A DNA stretch of 41,180 nt, from the NCBI GenBank assembly GCA_036732755.1, contig DAINBU010000038.1, positions 1 through 41,180 on the forward strand, read 5' to 3'. This document shows positions 23,507 to 30,941 of this stretch, piece after piece; the first letter of the stretch is position 1, and each line of letters starts with the position of its first letter. The notes below the pieces were generated by a model. It was not told the DNA's origin. It ran no database searches and was given only the letters and a program-made list of their open reading frames with translations. Source of the DNA: DASRRB01 sp036732755. Its GTDB lineage: Bacteria > Planctomycetota > B15-G4 > SIAN01. A program made the position numbers and the translations under genes.

Positions 23507-25645
23507 TCAATTGAACTTCACGTAGGTCCCGCCCGCGTCCTGCGCGAGCCACTCGAGCAGCGGGAAGTCGCCGCCGACGCCGATGCAGTGGATGCGCACG
23601 CGGCGGGTCTCGTTCAGGCGCGCAACGTGCTCGCGGATGAGCTGGAGGTCGGTGACGCCGCCCTGGCTCGGTTCGCCGTCGGTCAGCAGGAAGATCGTGT
23701 CGACCTTCGGATCGGTGAACGCCACCTGCAGCGCGTCATAGATGTTGGTGCCGCCGCGGGAGCCGAGGTGGCCGACGTAGTCGATCGCCTCCGCGCGCGT
23801 CTTGTCGGAGAGGGCGACCACGCCCTCCTTCCACTTGGTCACGCCCGAGCTGAAGGTGATGAGGTTGAAGAGGGCGCTCGCGTCGAGGGAGCGCAGCGAC
23901 TTCACCAGTTCCTGCTTCACGACCTCGAGGCGCGTCGCGGGCTTGCCGTCGATCCGGGTGGTCTCGAGCTGCTCGGCCATCGAGCCCGAGACGTCGACCA
24001 CGAAGGCCACGTCGTGCGACTCGATCTTGACGCCGAAGAAGCGCGGCGCGGACGTCGTCTGCTGCAGGCGCTTCTTCTCGCGGTCGGCGATCTTCTTCTC
24101 GAGGTCCTCCGGCGTGATGAGCGGCGCGTCCTTGCCGCCGTCGTCCCACCAGCGCTTCCACACGACGGCATTGTCGTCGTGCGGCTCGCCGGTCAGACGG
24201 AACAGCGTCCCGGCGAATTCGAGCAGCATGCGGCCGCTCTCCTTCGGCATGCGCGCGATGATCGCGCCGACGGCATCGCGATCGCGCAGCTTCTCCAGGG
24301 CCTGCAGCGCGAGCATGCGCGTGGTCCAGTCGGGATGCGAGAGCCGCTCGACGAAGAGGGCCGCGTGCTTCTTGTCGCCGGTCTCGAGCAGCGCCTGCAG
24401 CGCGGCATTGCGCCGGTCGCGGTCGTCCTCCTTCGAGATCTCGACGAGCCGCTTCTCCCACGCCGAGGCTCCATCGCCCCCGGCCCGGATGCGCGACAGC
24501 GCGAGGAGGATCGGCGCGGCGTCGCCGGGATCCTTCGGCTTCTTCAGCTCCTTCTCGAGCAGGTCGGCCGCGCCGGCGTCCTTCTGCTCGCCGACGATGC
24601 GGATCGCGACGCGCCGCAGCTCGGTGTCCTTGTCGTCGAGGGTGGCGCGGACCTTCTTCAGCAGCTTCTCGTCGCCGGCGACCAGGTGGCGCGTCGCGAG
24701 CAGCGCGAACCACTGCTCGTGCGGTTTCCCGAGGCCGACCCGCGCGAGCAGCTTCTTGTTCACGGCGGGGTCGTTCAGGGAGACGAGCAGGTCGGCGATG
24801 GCGCCGCGCAGCTGCCACTGCGTGGTCGCCTGCTGCAGCGCGACCTCGATCAGGTCGTCGGCCGCCTTGGCGCCCTTCGCCGCGACCAGCACGGACGCCG
24901 CATGCGCGCGGTCCGTTGGCAACACGTTCGTCTGCTTGACCGTCTCGAGCGCGAGCTCGGCCGTGCCCGGCGTCTTCTGGCGCTGCATCGCCTCAAGCGC
25001 CATGCGGCGGATGGTGCCGTCGCGCACGTCGTGGAAGAACTTCTGCAGCTCGGCGGCGTCGAGCGACTTCGCGAGCGCCTCGAAGGCGTGCTCGCGCAGC
25101 TTGTGCGGCAGCTTCTCGTCCGTGAAGAGCTTGCGGTACCAGACCGCGTCGCCTTTGTTGTCGGGGCCGGCGGCGGCGGCGTGCAGCTCGAGCGCGCGCT
25201 CGCGCACCTGCTGCTGGACCGGCAGCTCGACGATCTTCGCGAGGTAGGCGCGGCCGGTCTGCGGGCAGTGCTCGAGCGTGTCGAAGGCGGCGTCGCGCAG
25301 CTCGGGCTCGACCGCGTTCGCCGCGACCGTCGCCACATGGTCCAGTGCGGTGTTCCCCGCCTGCACCACGCCGTCGAACTCGCGCAGCACGCGCAGCACC
25401 TCGCGCTTCATCCAGAGGCTGGCGAGCTTGCCGTAGAAGCCGACCAGCGCCTTGGCTGCCGAGGGCGTCTTGAACGCCGCGAGCTGCTTCAGGAGCTCGC
25501 CGTCGGCCTGGTCGCGGTCCGCCTCGAGCTTCGCGACGATCGGGAGCTCGGCGTCGGCGCCGGCCTGGGCGCGGGCGTCGGGAAGGAGAACTGCGGTGAA
25601 CGCGAGCACCGCGGCGAGCGCGGCGCGGATCGGACGATCGATCAT
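23507..25645 (-). CDS. Secreted HEAT-repeat protein with C-terminal von Willebrand A domain
   Basis: A 712-residue exported protein. The signal peptide covers roughly the first 26 residues (IRAALAAVLAFTAVLL...ARAQ). Helical HEAT-like repeats fill about residues 30-500 (for example RDAAFDTLEHCP, REHAFEALAKSLD, RRVAIRIVGEQKD, RNAALQALLETGD). The C-terminal VWA domain has an intact MIDAS: DVSGSM (about 550), GGTNIYDAL for the Thr, and LTDGEPSQGG (about 658) for the Asp. Such proteins bind partners through a metal ion. Its ATG overlaps the dGTPase-like stop as ATGA, so it is co-translated with a cytoplasmic nucleotide enzyme, an odd pairing. It converges with the Rpn fragment. The ligand is unknown. 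Confidence 0.88.
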   Translation of the reverse strand: MIDRPIRAALAAVLAFTAVLLPDARAQAGADAELPIVAKLEADRDQADGELLKQLAAFKTPSAAKALVGFYGKLASLWMKREVLRVLREFDGVVQAGNTALDHVATVAANAVEPELRDAAFDTLEHCPQTGRAYLAKIVELPVQQQVRERALELHAAAAGPDNKGDAVWYRKLFTDEKLPHKLREHAFEALAKSLDAAELQKFFHDVRDGTIRRMALEAMQRQKTPGTAELALETVKQTNVLPTDRAHAASVLVAAKGAKAADDLIEVALQQATTQWQLRGAIADLLVSLNDPAVNKKLLARVGLGKPHEQWFALLATRHLVAGDEKLLKKVRATLDDKDTELRRVAIRIVGEQKDAGAADLLEKELKKPKDPGDAAPILLALSRIRAGGDGASAWEKRLVEISKEDDRDRRNAALQALLETGDKKHAALFVERLSHPDWTTRMLALQALEKLRDRDAVGAIIARMPKESGRMLLEFAGTLFRLTGEPHDDNAVVWKRWWDDGGKDAPLITPEDLEKKIADREKKRLQQTTSAPRFFGVKIESHDVAFVVDVSGSMAEQLETTRIDGKPATRLEVVKQELVKSLRSLDASALFNLITFSSGVTKWKEGVVALSDKTRAEAIDYVGHLGSRGGTNIYDALQVAFTDPKVDTIFLLTDGEPSQGGVTDLQLIREHVARLNETRRVRIHCIGVGGDFPLLEWLAQDAGGTYVKFN

Positions 25646-26742
25646 TTCACCCGCCGTTCGTATTCGAGTTGCGCGAAGCGGTCGGTCATCCCGGCGACGT
25701 AGTCGCACGTCTGCCGCCAGTCTCCCGCGCCGCTCTTCTGCAGTTGAAGGAAGAGCTCGCGCAGGACGCGGCGCGCTTCGCTGCGCACCGTGACCACCTG
25801 CTCGGCGAAGTAGAAGCGCTTGAAGAGGTAGCGCTTCGCCTCGGCCTGCATCGCGACCATCGCGTCGGAGAAGCCGACCAGGCGCTGCTTCGCGCGGCGC
25901 GCCGCGAGCGCGTCGCGCGGCGCCGCCTCCTGCAGGCGCCGCCCGGTCTCCTCGACCAGGTCGAGGATCGGCAGCTGCAGCGTCTGGTGGATGGTCGGGC
26001 GGAGCAGCTCGCGCGCGGAGGCGTTCGGGTAGCGACGCTTCGCAAGATCCCGCGCTTTCCTCCAAAGTTCGAGCTCGCCGAGCTCGCCCTCCTGGAACAC
26101 GCCGAAGCGCAGGCCGTCGTCGAGGTCGTGGCTGTGGTAGGCGATCGAGTCGGCGGCGTCGGCGACCTGCGCCTCGAGCCACGGGTACGGCTCGGCGACG
26201 ATGTCGTCGGCGATCGGACCGGCGCTCTTCACGCCGTGCTTCAGCAGGGACGAGCGCAGCTCGTAGGTGAGGTTGAGCCCGACGCGGTCGGGGTAGGGCG
26301 ATTCGAGCAGGTCGACGATGCGCAGCGCCTGCGCGTTGTGCTCGAAGCCGCCGTGCTCGGCCATCAGCTCGCGCAGCTCCTCCTCGCCCGAGTGGCCGAA
26401 GGGCGGGTGGCCGATGTCGTGGCAGAGCGCGACCGCCTCGACCAGCGTCTCGTTCAGCTGCAGCGTGCGTCCGATCGAGCGCGCGATCTGCGCGACCTCG
26501 AGCGTGTGGGTCATGCGCGTGCGGAAGTTGTCGCCGGTGCCGTTGACGAGGACCTGCGTCTTGTATTCGAGCCGGCGGAAGGCGCCGCTGTGGACGATGC
26601 GGTCGCGGTCGCGCGCGAAGTCGGTGCGGTGCGGGTCGGGGGGCTCGGGGCGCTTGCGGCCGCGGCTCGCGCTCGAGAGCAGCGCGTACGGGGCGAGGTC
26701 GCGACTCTCGAGCTCCTCGAATTCCGCGCGCATCCTTGGCAT
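25642..26742 (-). CDS. dgt: Deoxyguanosinetriphosphate triphosphohydrolase-like protein (HD domain)
   Basis: A 366-residue dNTP triphosphohydrolase of the short bacterial type. Motifs: RRLEYKTQVLVNGTGDNFRTRMTHTLEVAQIAR with the first His, CHDIGHPPFGHSGE (about residue 107) with the HD pair, and VADAADSIAYHSHDLDDGL with the last Asp. It hydrolyses dNTPs to deoxynucleosides and tripolyphosphate; members of this clade are often called dGTPase-like because specificity varies. An ATG at 26742 and another at 26733 are possible starts. It overlaps the HEAT/VWA gene by 4 bases. The gene symbol is by family resemblance only. Confidence 0.92.
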   Translation of the reverse strand: MPRMRAEFEELESRDLAPYALLSSASRGRKRPEPPDPHRTDFARDRDRIVHSGAFRRLEYKTQVLVNGTGDNFRTRMTHTLEVAQIARSIGRTLQLNETLVEAVALCHDIGHPPFGHSGEEELRELMAEHGGFEHNAQALRIVDLLESPYPDRVGLNLTYELRSSLLKHGVKSAGPIADDIVAEPYPWLEAQVADAADSIAYHSHDLDDGLRFGVFQEGELGELELWRKARDLAKRRYPNASARELLRPTIHQTLQLPILDLVEETGRRLQEAAPRDALAARRAKQRLVGFSDAMVAMQAEAKRYLFKRFYFAEQVVTVRSEARRVLRELFLQLQKSGAGDWRQTCDYVAGMTDRFAQLEYERRVK

Positions 26743-26793
26743 GCGGACATTCTCGGGCCGCGGCCCCGAACTTCCAATGCGAAGGCGGCGGCC

Positions 26794-28530
26794 TCAGCGG
26801 GGCGCGCGGCCGAGGAGGTCGGCGCGGACGCGCTCGCGCTCGCGGTCGATCTGCTCCGGCGTCGCGCCCAGGTCGCGGAGGATCCGTTCTGCGAAGGCGA
26901 GCGCGACCTCACCCTCGCCCGAGACTACCGTCGCGGCGCCGCTCGCGAGCAGGCCGCCCAGCTCGCGCACGTAGGTCGCGCGCGCGAGCACGTCGATCTC
27001 CGGATTCAGCTCGCGCGCGAGGCGGATCACCTCGCCGCTGGCGCGGATCTGCGAGGCGCCGAGGATCAGGCTGCCCGCCGTCGCGGCGCCGGCGGCGGTC
27101 AGCGTGTCCTTGTGGGTCGCGTCGCCGTAGACCGCCGCGATGCCGGCCGCGCGCAGCGCGCGGACCGTCTCGAGGTTGAGCTCGACGACGGTCGGCTCGA
27201 TGTCGTTCTCGCGCAGGATGCGCGTCACGATCTGTCCGATCGGGCCGTAGCCGACGACGATCGCCCGATGGCGCGGGTCGCGCGGTTCGCGAGATTCGCG
27301 CGGTTCGTGCGGCACAGATTCGACGGCGCCGTCCGGCGTGGCGACGCGGCGGCGCCGCGCGAGCCACGCGGCGACCGGGTCGACGAGCCGGAAGAGCAGC
27401 GGATTGAGCGGGATCGAGACGATCGCGCCGGCGACCAGCGCGTGCATCGCGACCGGCGGCAGGACGTCGAGCTGCCGCCCGAGCCGCGCGAGCAGGAACG
27501 AGAACTCGCCGATCTGCGCCAGCGCCACCGCGACCGCGAGCGCCGTCTTCAGCGGGTAGCGCAGCGCGGCCGTGAGCGCGAAGGCCGCGATCGGCTTCCC
27601 GACCAGGATCACGCCGAGCGTTGCCGCGATGAGGCCGGGCGATTCGATCAACTGGCGCGGATCGAAGAGCGCCCCGACCGACACGAAGAAGAGGACGGCG
27701 AAGGCGTCGCGCATCGGCAGCGCGTCGGAGGCGGCGCGCAGGCTGAACTCGGAGCGTCCGACCACCATGCCGGCCAGGAACGCGCCGAGCGCCATCGAGA
27801 CGCCGCAGAGCTTCGCCGACCCGACCGCGAGCCCGAGCGCGACGACCAGGACGGTCAGCGTGAAGAGCTCGCGCGACTGGGTCGCCGCGACGCGCTCGAG
27901 CAGCCACGGGATCACCCGTCCCCCGACCAGGAACGTCACCGCGACGAGCGCCGCGATCTTGAGCGCCGCCACGCCGAGCACGAGCCCGATCTGCGGCGCC
28001 GCGTCGCCGCCCTTCTGGAACAGCGGCGGCATCAGGACCAGTACGACCACCGTGAAGAGGTCCTCGACCACCAGCCAGCCGACCGCGATGTGGCCGACCG
28101 GCGTGTGCAGCTCGCGCTGATCCGTCAATACGCGCACGAGGACGACGGTGCTCGCGACGGAGATCGCGAGGCCGAAGACGATGCCGGCGGTCCAGCCGAA
28201 GCCGAACGCGTGCGCGACGACGGCGCCGAGCACGGTCGCAACCAGGCTCTGCACCAGCGCGCCCGGGACCGCGACGCGCCGCACGGCGAGGAGCTCGTCG
28301 AAGTGGAAGTGCAGCCCGACCCCGAACATGAGCAGGATGACGCCGACCTCGGCGAGCTGCTCGGCGAGCTCCTGGTTCGCGACGAAGCCGGGCGTGTGGG
28401 GGCCGACGACGATGCCGGCCACGAGGTAGCCGACGATGGGGGAGAGCCCGAGCCGGTGCGTCACGTACCCCAGCACGAGCGCGGCGGCGAGCCCGCCCGT
28501 CAGGGTGAGGATGAGGTCGAGCTCGTGCAT
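26794..28530 (-). CDS. CPA2 family cation:proton antiporter (KefB/YbaL-type) with TrkA-N domain
   Basis: A 578-residue membrane transporter. About twelve hydrophobic helices span residues 5-390, with family motifs LSPIVGYLVAGIVVGPHTPGF, LLMFGVGLHF, SVASTVVLVRVL and GAFLAGMVVGRSEF. A basic/acidic repeated linker (EPRESREPRDPRHR) then leads into a cytosolic TrkA-N domain: AIVVGYGPIGQIVTRIL (NAD(H)-binding glycine motif), VVELN, VYGDATHKDTL. Such proteins exchange K+ or Na+ for H+, gated by the nucleotide domain. The start ATG is at 28530. It is divergent from the HIT gene. Confidence 0.93.
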   Translation of the reverse strand: MHELDLILTLTGGLAAALVLGYVTHRLGLSPIVGYLVAGIVVGPHTPGFVANQELAEQLAEVGVILLMFGVGLHFHFDELLAVRRVAVPGALVQSLVATVLGAVVAHAFGFGWTAGIVFGLAISVASTVVLVRVLTDQRELHTPVGHIAVGWLVVEDLFTVVVLVLMPPLFQKGGDAAPQIGLVLGVAALKIAALVAVTFLVGGRVIPWLLERVAATQSRELFTLTVLVVALGLAVGSAKLCGVSMALGAFLAGMVVGRSEFSLRAASDALPMRDAFAVLFFVSVGALFDPRQLIESPGLIAATLGVILVGKPIAAFALTAALRYPLKTALAVAVALAQIGEFSFLLARLGRQLDVLPPVAMHALVAGAIVSIPLNPLLFRLVDPVAAWLARRRRVATPDGAVESVPHEPRESREPRDPRHRAIVVGYGPIGQIVTRILRENDIEPTVVELNLETVRALRAAGIAAVYGDATHKDTLTAAGAATAGSLILGASQIRASGEVIRLARELNPEIDVLARATYVRELGGLLASGAATVVSGEGEVALAFAERILRDLGATPEQIDRERERVRADLLGRAPR

Positions 28531-28638
28531 CGCGCGCCGATGGTAGGGCGCACCCGCGCGGGCGAAACCGGCGAAACCGCTGCGGCGCCCGCGCGACGCA
28601 CTCGCGCCGCGCCGAGTGCTTCGCCATCATCCCGGCCC

Positions 28639-29061
28639 ATGGCCACCGTCTTCACCAAGATCCTGAACGGCGAGATCCCGGGCCGCTTCGTCTGGAGAGA
28701 CGAGCACTGCTTCGCGATCCTCACCATCAATCCGATCACGCCCGGCCACCTGCTCGTGATCCCGCGCCAGGAGATCGACCACTGGACCTACCTGCCCGAC
28801 GCGCTGCGCAACCACCTGTTCCAGGTGGCGCAGACGCTCGGGAAGGCGCTCATGAAGGCGTACCGGCCCGTGAAGGTCGGCCTCGCGATCGTCGGCCTCG
28901 AGGTGCTCCACGTGCATCTGCACCTGATGCCGATCTCCGCGCCCGAGCACATGGAGTTCGCACGCGCCGAGAAGAAACCCGACCCGAAGGCGCTCGACGA
29001 GGCGGCGGCGAAGATCCGCGCGGCGCTGAAGGAGATGGGGGTCAAGCAGGTCGCGGGGTGA
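28639..29061 (+). CDS. HIT family (histidine triad) protein
   Basis: A 140-residue nucleotide-binding hydrolase. It begins MATVFTKILNGEIPGRFVWRDEHCFAILTINPITPGHLLVIPR, the standard HIT opening. The triad is HVHLHLMP, near residue 90, with Leu instead of the more common Val/Ile between the last two histidines. The C-terminal helix is charged (AAAKIRAALKEMG). Bacterial HIT proteins hydrolyse purine nucleoside phosphoramidates or AMP-lysine. The ATG at 28639 is preferred because the longer frame upstream has no family sequence. The PD40-type propeller gene begins 11 bases after its stop. Confidence 0.93.
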   Translation: MATVFTKILNGEIPGRFVWRDEHCFAILTINPITPGHLLVIPRQEIDHWTYLPDALRNHLFQVAQTLGKALMKAYRPVKVGLAIVGLEVLHVHLHLMPISAPEHMEFARAEKKPDPKALDEAAAKIRAALKEMGVKQVAG

Positions 29062-29072
29062 GGGGCAGGACG

Positions 29073-30593
29073 ATGGGGATCTCGAAGTTCGCGCTCGTGG
29101 TTTGCGCGGGCGTCGCGGCGGGCGGAGTCGCCCGCGCGCAGGGAATCACCACCGTCGAGAGCGTCGACTCGGTCGGGAACCCCGGGATCGGCAGCAGCGG
29201 CTCCGACTTCAACGAGGGCGACCAGGGGGTCGCGCTCTCCGCCGACGGGGCGTTCGTCGCGTTCGCGAGCAAGGCGACGCGCCTCGTCGCCGGCGACACG
29301 AACGGCCGCTGGGACGTCTTCGTCCACGACCGCGCGACCGGCGTCACCGAGCGCGTGAGCGTCGATTCGAGCGGCGCGGAGGCGAACGCCGACAGCCGCT
29401 TCCCCGCGCTCTCCGCCGACGGCCGGATCGTCGTGTTCGAGAGCGCCGCGACGAACCTCGTCGCGGGCGACACGAACGGCCGGAGCGACCTCTTCGTCCA
29501 CGACCGCACGACCGGGATCACCGAGCGCGTGAGCGTCGACTCGTCGGGCGCGCAGGGGAACGACGCGAGCTCGGAGCGCCCCGCGCTCTCCGCCGACGGA
29601 TCGGTCGTCGCCTTCACGAGCCTCGCGAGCAACCTCGTCGCCGGCGACACCAACGGCGCGAGCGACGCCTTCGTCCGCGATCGCGGCGCCGGGACGACCG
29701 AGCGCGCGAGCGTCGACTCGGCGGGGAACGAGACGGACGGCCTCGTGGTCGACGGCCCCGCGCTCTCCGGCGACGGCCGCTTCGTCGCCTTCGAGAGCGA
29801 CGCGACCGACCTTGTCCCGAACGACACCAACGGCTGGGACGACGTCTTCGTCCACGACCGCTGGAGCCGCGCGACGGAGCGCGCGAGCGTCGCCACGTCG
29901 GGAGCGCAGGCGAAGGCGCCGTGCCAACTGCCGGCGATCTCGGCGGACGGCCGCTTCGTCGCCTTCACGACCTTCGCGCAGAACCTCGTGCCGGGCGACA
30001 CCAACGTCGCGAGCGACGTCTTCGTCCACGACCGGCTCGGCGGCTTCACCGACTGCGTGAGCGTCGCGCCGACCGGTGCGCCCGCCGACTGGGACAGCCG
30101 CCTCGCCGCGCTCGCCGGAGACGGCCAGGTCGTCGTCTTCGCGAGCCGCGCCGACGACCTCGTCGCCGGCGTCTCGGGCTGGCAGGTCTATGCGCGCGAG
30201 CGCTGCAGCGCGCTCGCGAGCTGGACCAACTACGGCGCCGGTCTCGCGGGCAGCTTCGGCGTCCCGACGTTCACGTCGCAGGCGTTCCCGGCGATCGGCT
30301 CGGCCCTCGCGCTCGACCTCGCCAATTCGTCCGGCGTCTTCACCGCTGCCCTGCTGTTCGTCGGGACGCAGCGAGCGGCCATCCACTCGTCGCTCGGCGG
30401 CGACCTTCTGCTCCTCCCGACGACGACCCTCCTCATCGTCCTGCCGCCGACCGGTACCACGCTCACCGCCAACATCCCCCGCGACGATGCGTTCTGCGGA
30501 CTCGTCGTCGACTTCCAGGCCCTCGAGCTCGACCCGGGCGCGCAGAAGGGCGTGTCGTTCACGCAGGGCCTCGAGCTCGCGATCGGACGCTGA
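29073..30593 (+). CDS. Secreted PD40/TolB-like beta-propeller protein with a shared C-terminal domain
   Basis: A 506-residue exported protein. The signal is MGISKFALVVCAGVAAGGVARAQ. Six near-identical units of 58-59 residues follow, each with the pattern (L)SADGxxVAFxSxATxLVxGDTNGxxDxFVxDR...TERxSVDSSG, as in WD40-like PD40 propellers. The last ~130 residues (from RCSALASWTNYGAG to GVSFTQGLELAIGR) form a separate beta-rich domain that recurs at the C-terminus of the partial gene at 40618. That suggests a sorting or anchoring module. A GTG at 29058 overlaps the HIT stop (GTGA), but the ATG at 29073, with AGGGG 8 bases upstream, gives the better signal peptide. Ligand unknown. Confidence 0.85.
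   Translation: MGISKFALVVCAGVAAGGVARAQGITTVESVDSVGNPGIGSSGSDFNEGDQGVALSADGAFVAFASKATRLVAGDTNGRWDVFVHDRATGVTERVSVDSSGAEANADSRFPALSADGRIVVFESAATNLVAGDTNGRSDLFVHDRTTGITERVSVDSSGAQGNDASSERPALSADGSVVAFTSLASNLVAGDTNGASDAFVRDRGAGTTERASVDSAGNETDGLVVDGPALSGDGRFVAFESDATDLVPNDTNGWDDVFVHDRWSRATERASVATSGAQAKAPCQLPAISADGRFVAFTTFAQNLVPGDTNVASDVFVHDRLGGFTDCVSVAPTGAPADWDSRLAALAGDGQVVVFASRADDLVAGVSGWQVYARERCSALASWTNYGAGLAGSFGVPTFTSQAFPAIGSALALDLANSSGVFTAALLFVGTQRAAIHSSLGGDLLLLPTTTLLIVLPPTGTTLTANIPRDDAFCGLVVDFQALELDPGAQKGVSFTQGLELAIGR
29232..30200 (+). repeat. Six 174-177-bp tandem coding repeats
   Basis: The phrase encoding (A)LSADG recurs at about 29232, 29406, 29583, 29760, 29934 and 30108, a spacing of 174 or 177 bases (58-59 codons). 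Nucleotide identity between units is high, for example the stretch coding for GDTNG. The units are blades of the propeller and could recombine. They should not be read as a CRISPR array. Confidence 0.85.
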
Positions 30594-30941
30594 ACCTGGA
30601 CGCCGCGCGCCGCCTCGCCCGGGCGTCGTCACGACGAGCATTGCGATCACCTATGGCGCGTGGCGCGGAAGGTGGTGGGGAGATGCAGGTCGCTGGGTAG
30701 GCCCCGGGCGAAGCGTTGCCACGATGCGAGATGCGGGATACCAACTCGCGAGTCCGTTGGTCGGCGATTTCGACAGGGTCAGGAGCGCCCCTCGTCTCTG
30801 AATCCAATCTTGACTCGACCAGGCGAGGCGATCGTTGACAGTCCTTGGTGACGGTCTAGATTCCGCAGCGGTCGAACATGAGGTGCCTCGCGCCCGCGAG
30901 GAATCTGCCCAGAGAACTCAGTCGAACATGGGGGTCAAGAC
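30594..30941. other. Intergenic region with promoter before SBBP gene
   Basis: No gene is supported here. The stretch is less GC-rich than its left flank. It holds a strong promoter candidate (30835-30862, separate entry), a small hairpin (7-bp arms 30886-30892 and 30895-30901), and a 10-bp direct repeat GTCGAACATG at 30871 and 30921. A short frame starting at 30878 has no coding character. Confidence 0.6.
30835..30862 (+). promoter_or_regulatory. Sigma-70-like promoter upstream of SBBP-repeat gene
   Basis: A perfect -35 box TTGACA (30835-30840), a 16-base spacer and a -10-like TAGATT (30857-30862) lie about 80 bases before the signal-peptide ATG at 30942. In such GC-rich DNA a perfect TTGACA at this spacing is unlikely by chance. 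The transcript would have a leader of about 70 bases containing a small hairpin. Confidence 0.55.

Noticed and set aside
27280..27315. Short GC repeat within the antiporter gene as a regulatory element
   Set aside because: It encodes the repetitive EPRESREPRDPR linker between the membrane and TrkA-N domains; ordinary coding low complexity.
29232..30200. Regularly spaced repeats as a CRISPR array
   Set aside because: Units are 174-177 bp, in frame, and encode propeller blades with no spacer/repeat structure.
30835..30941. TTG at 30835 as start of the SBBP protein
   Set aside because: The codon is part of the -35 box and the resulting N-terminus has no signal peptide or domain character.
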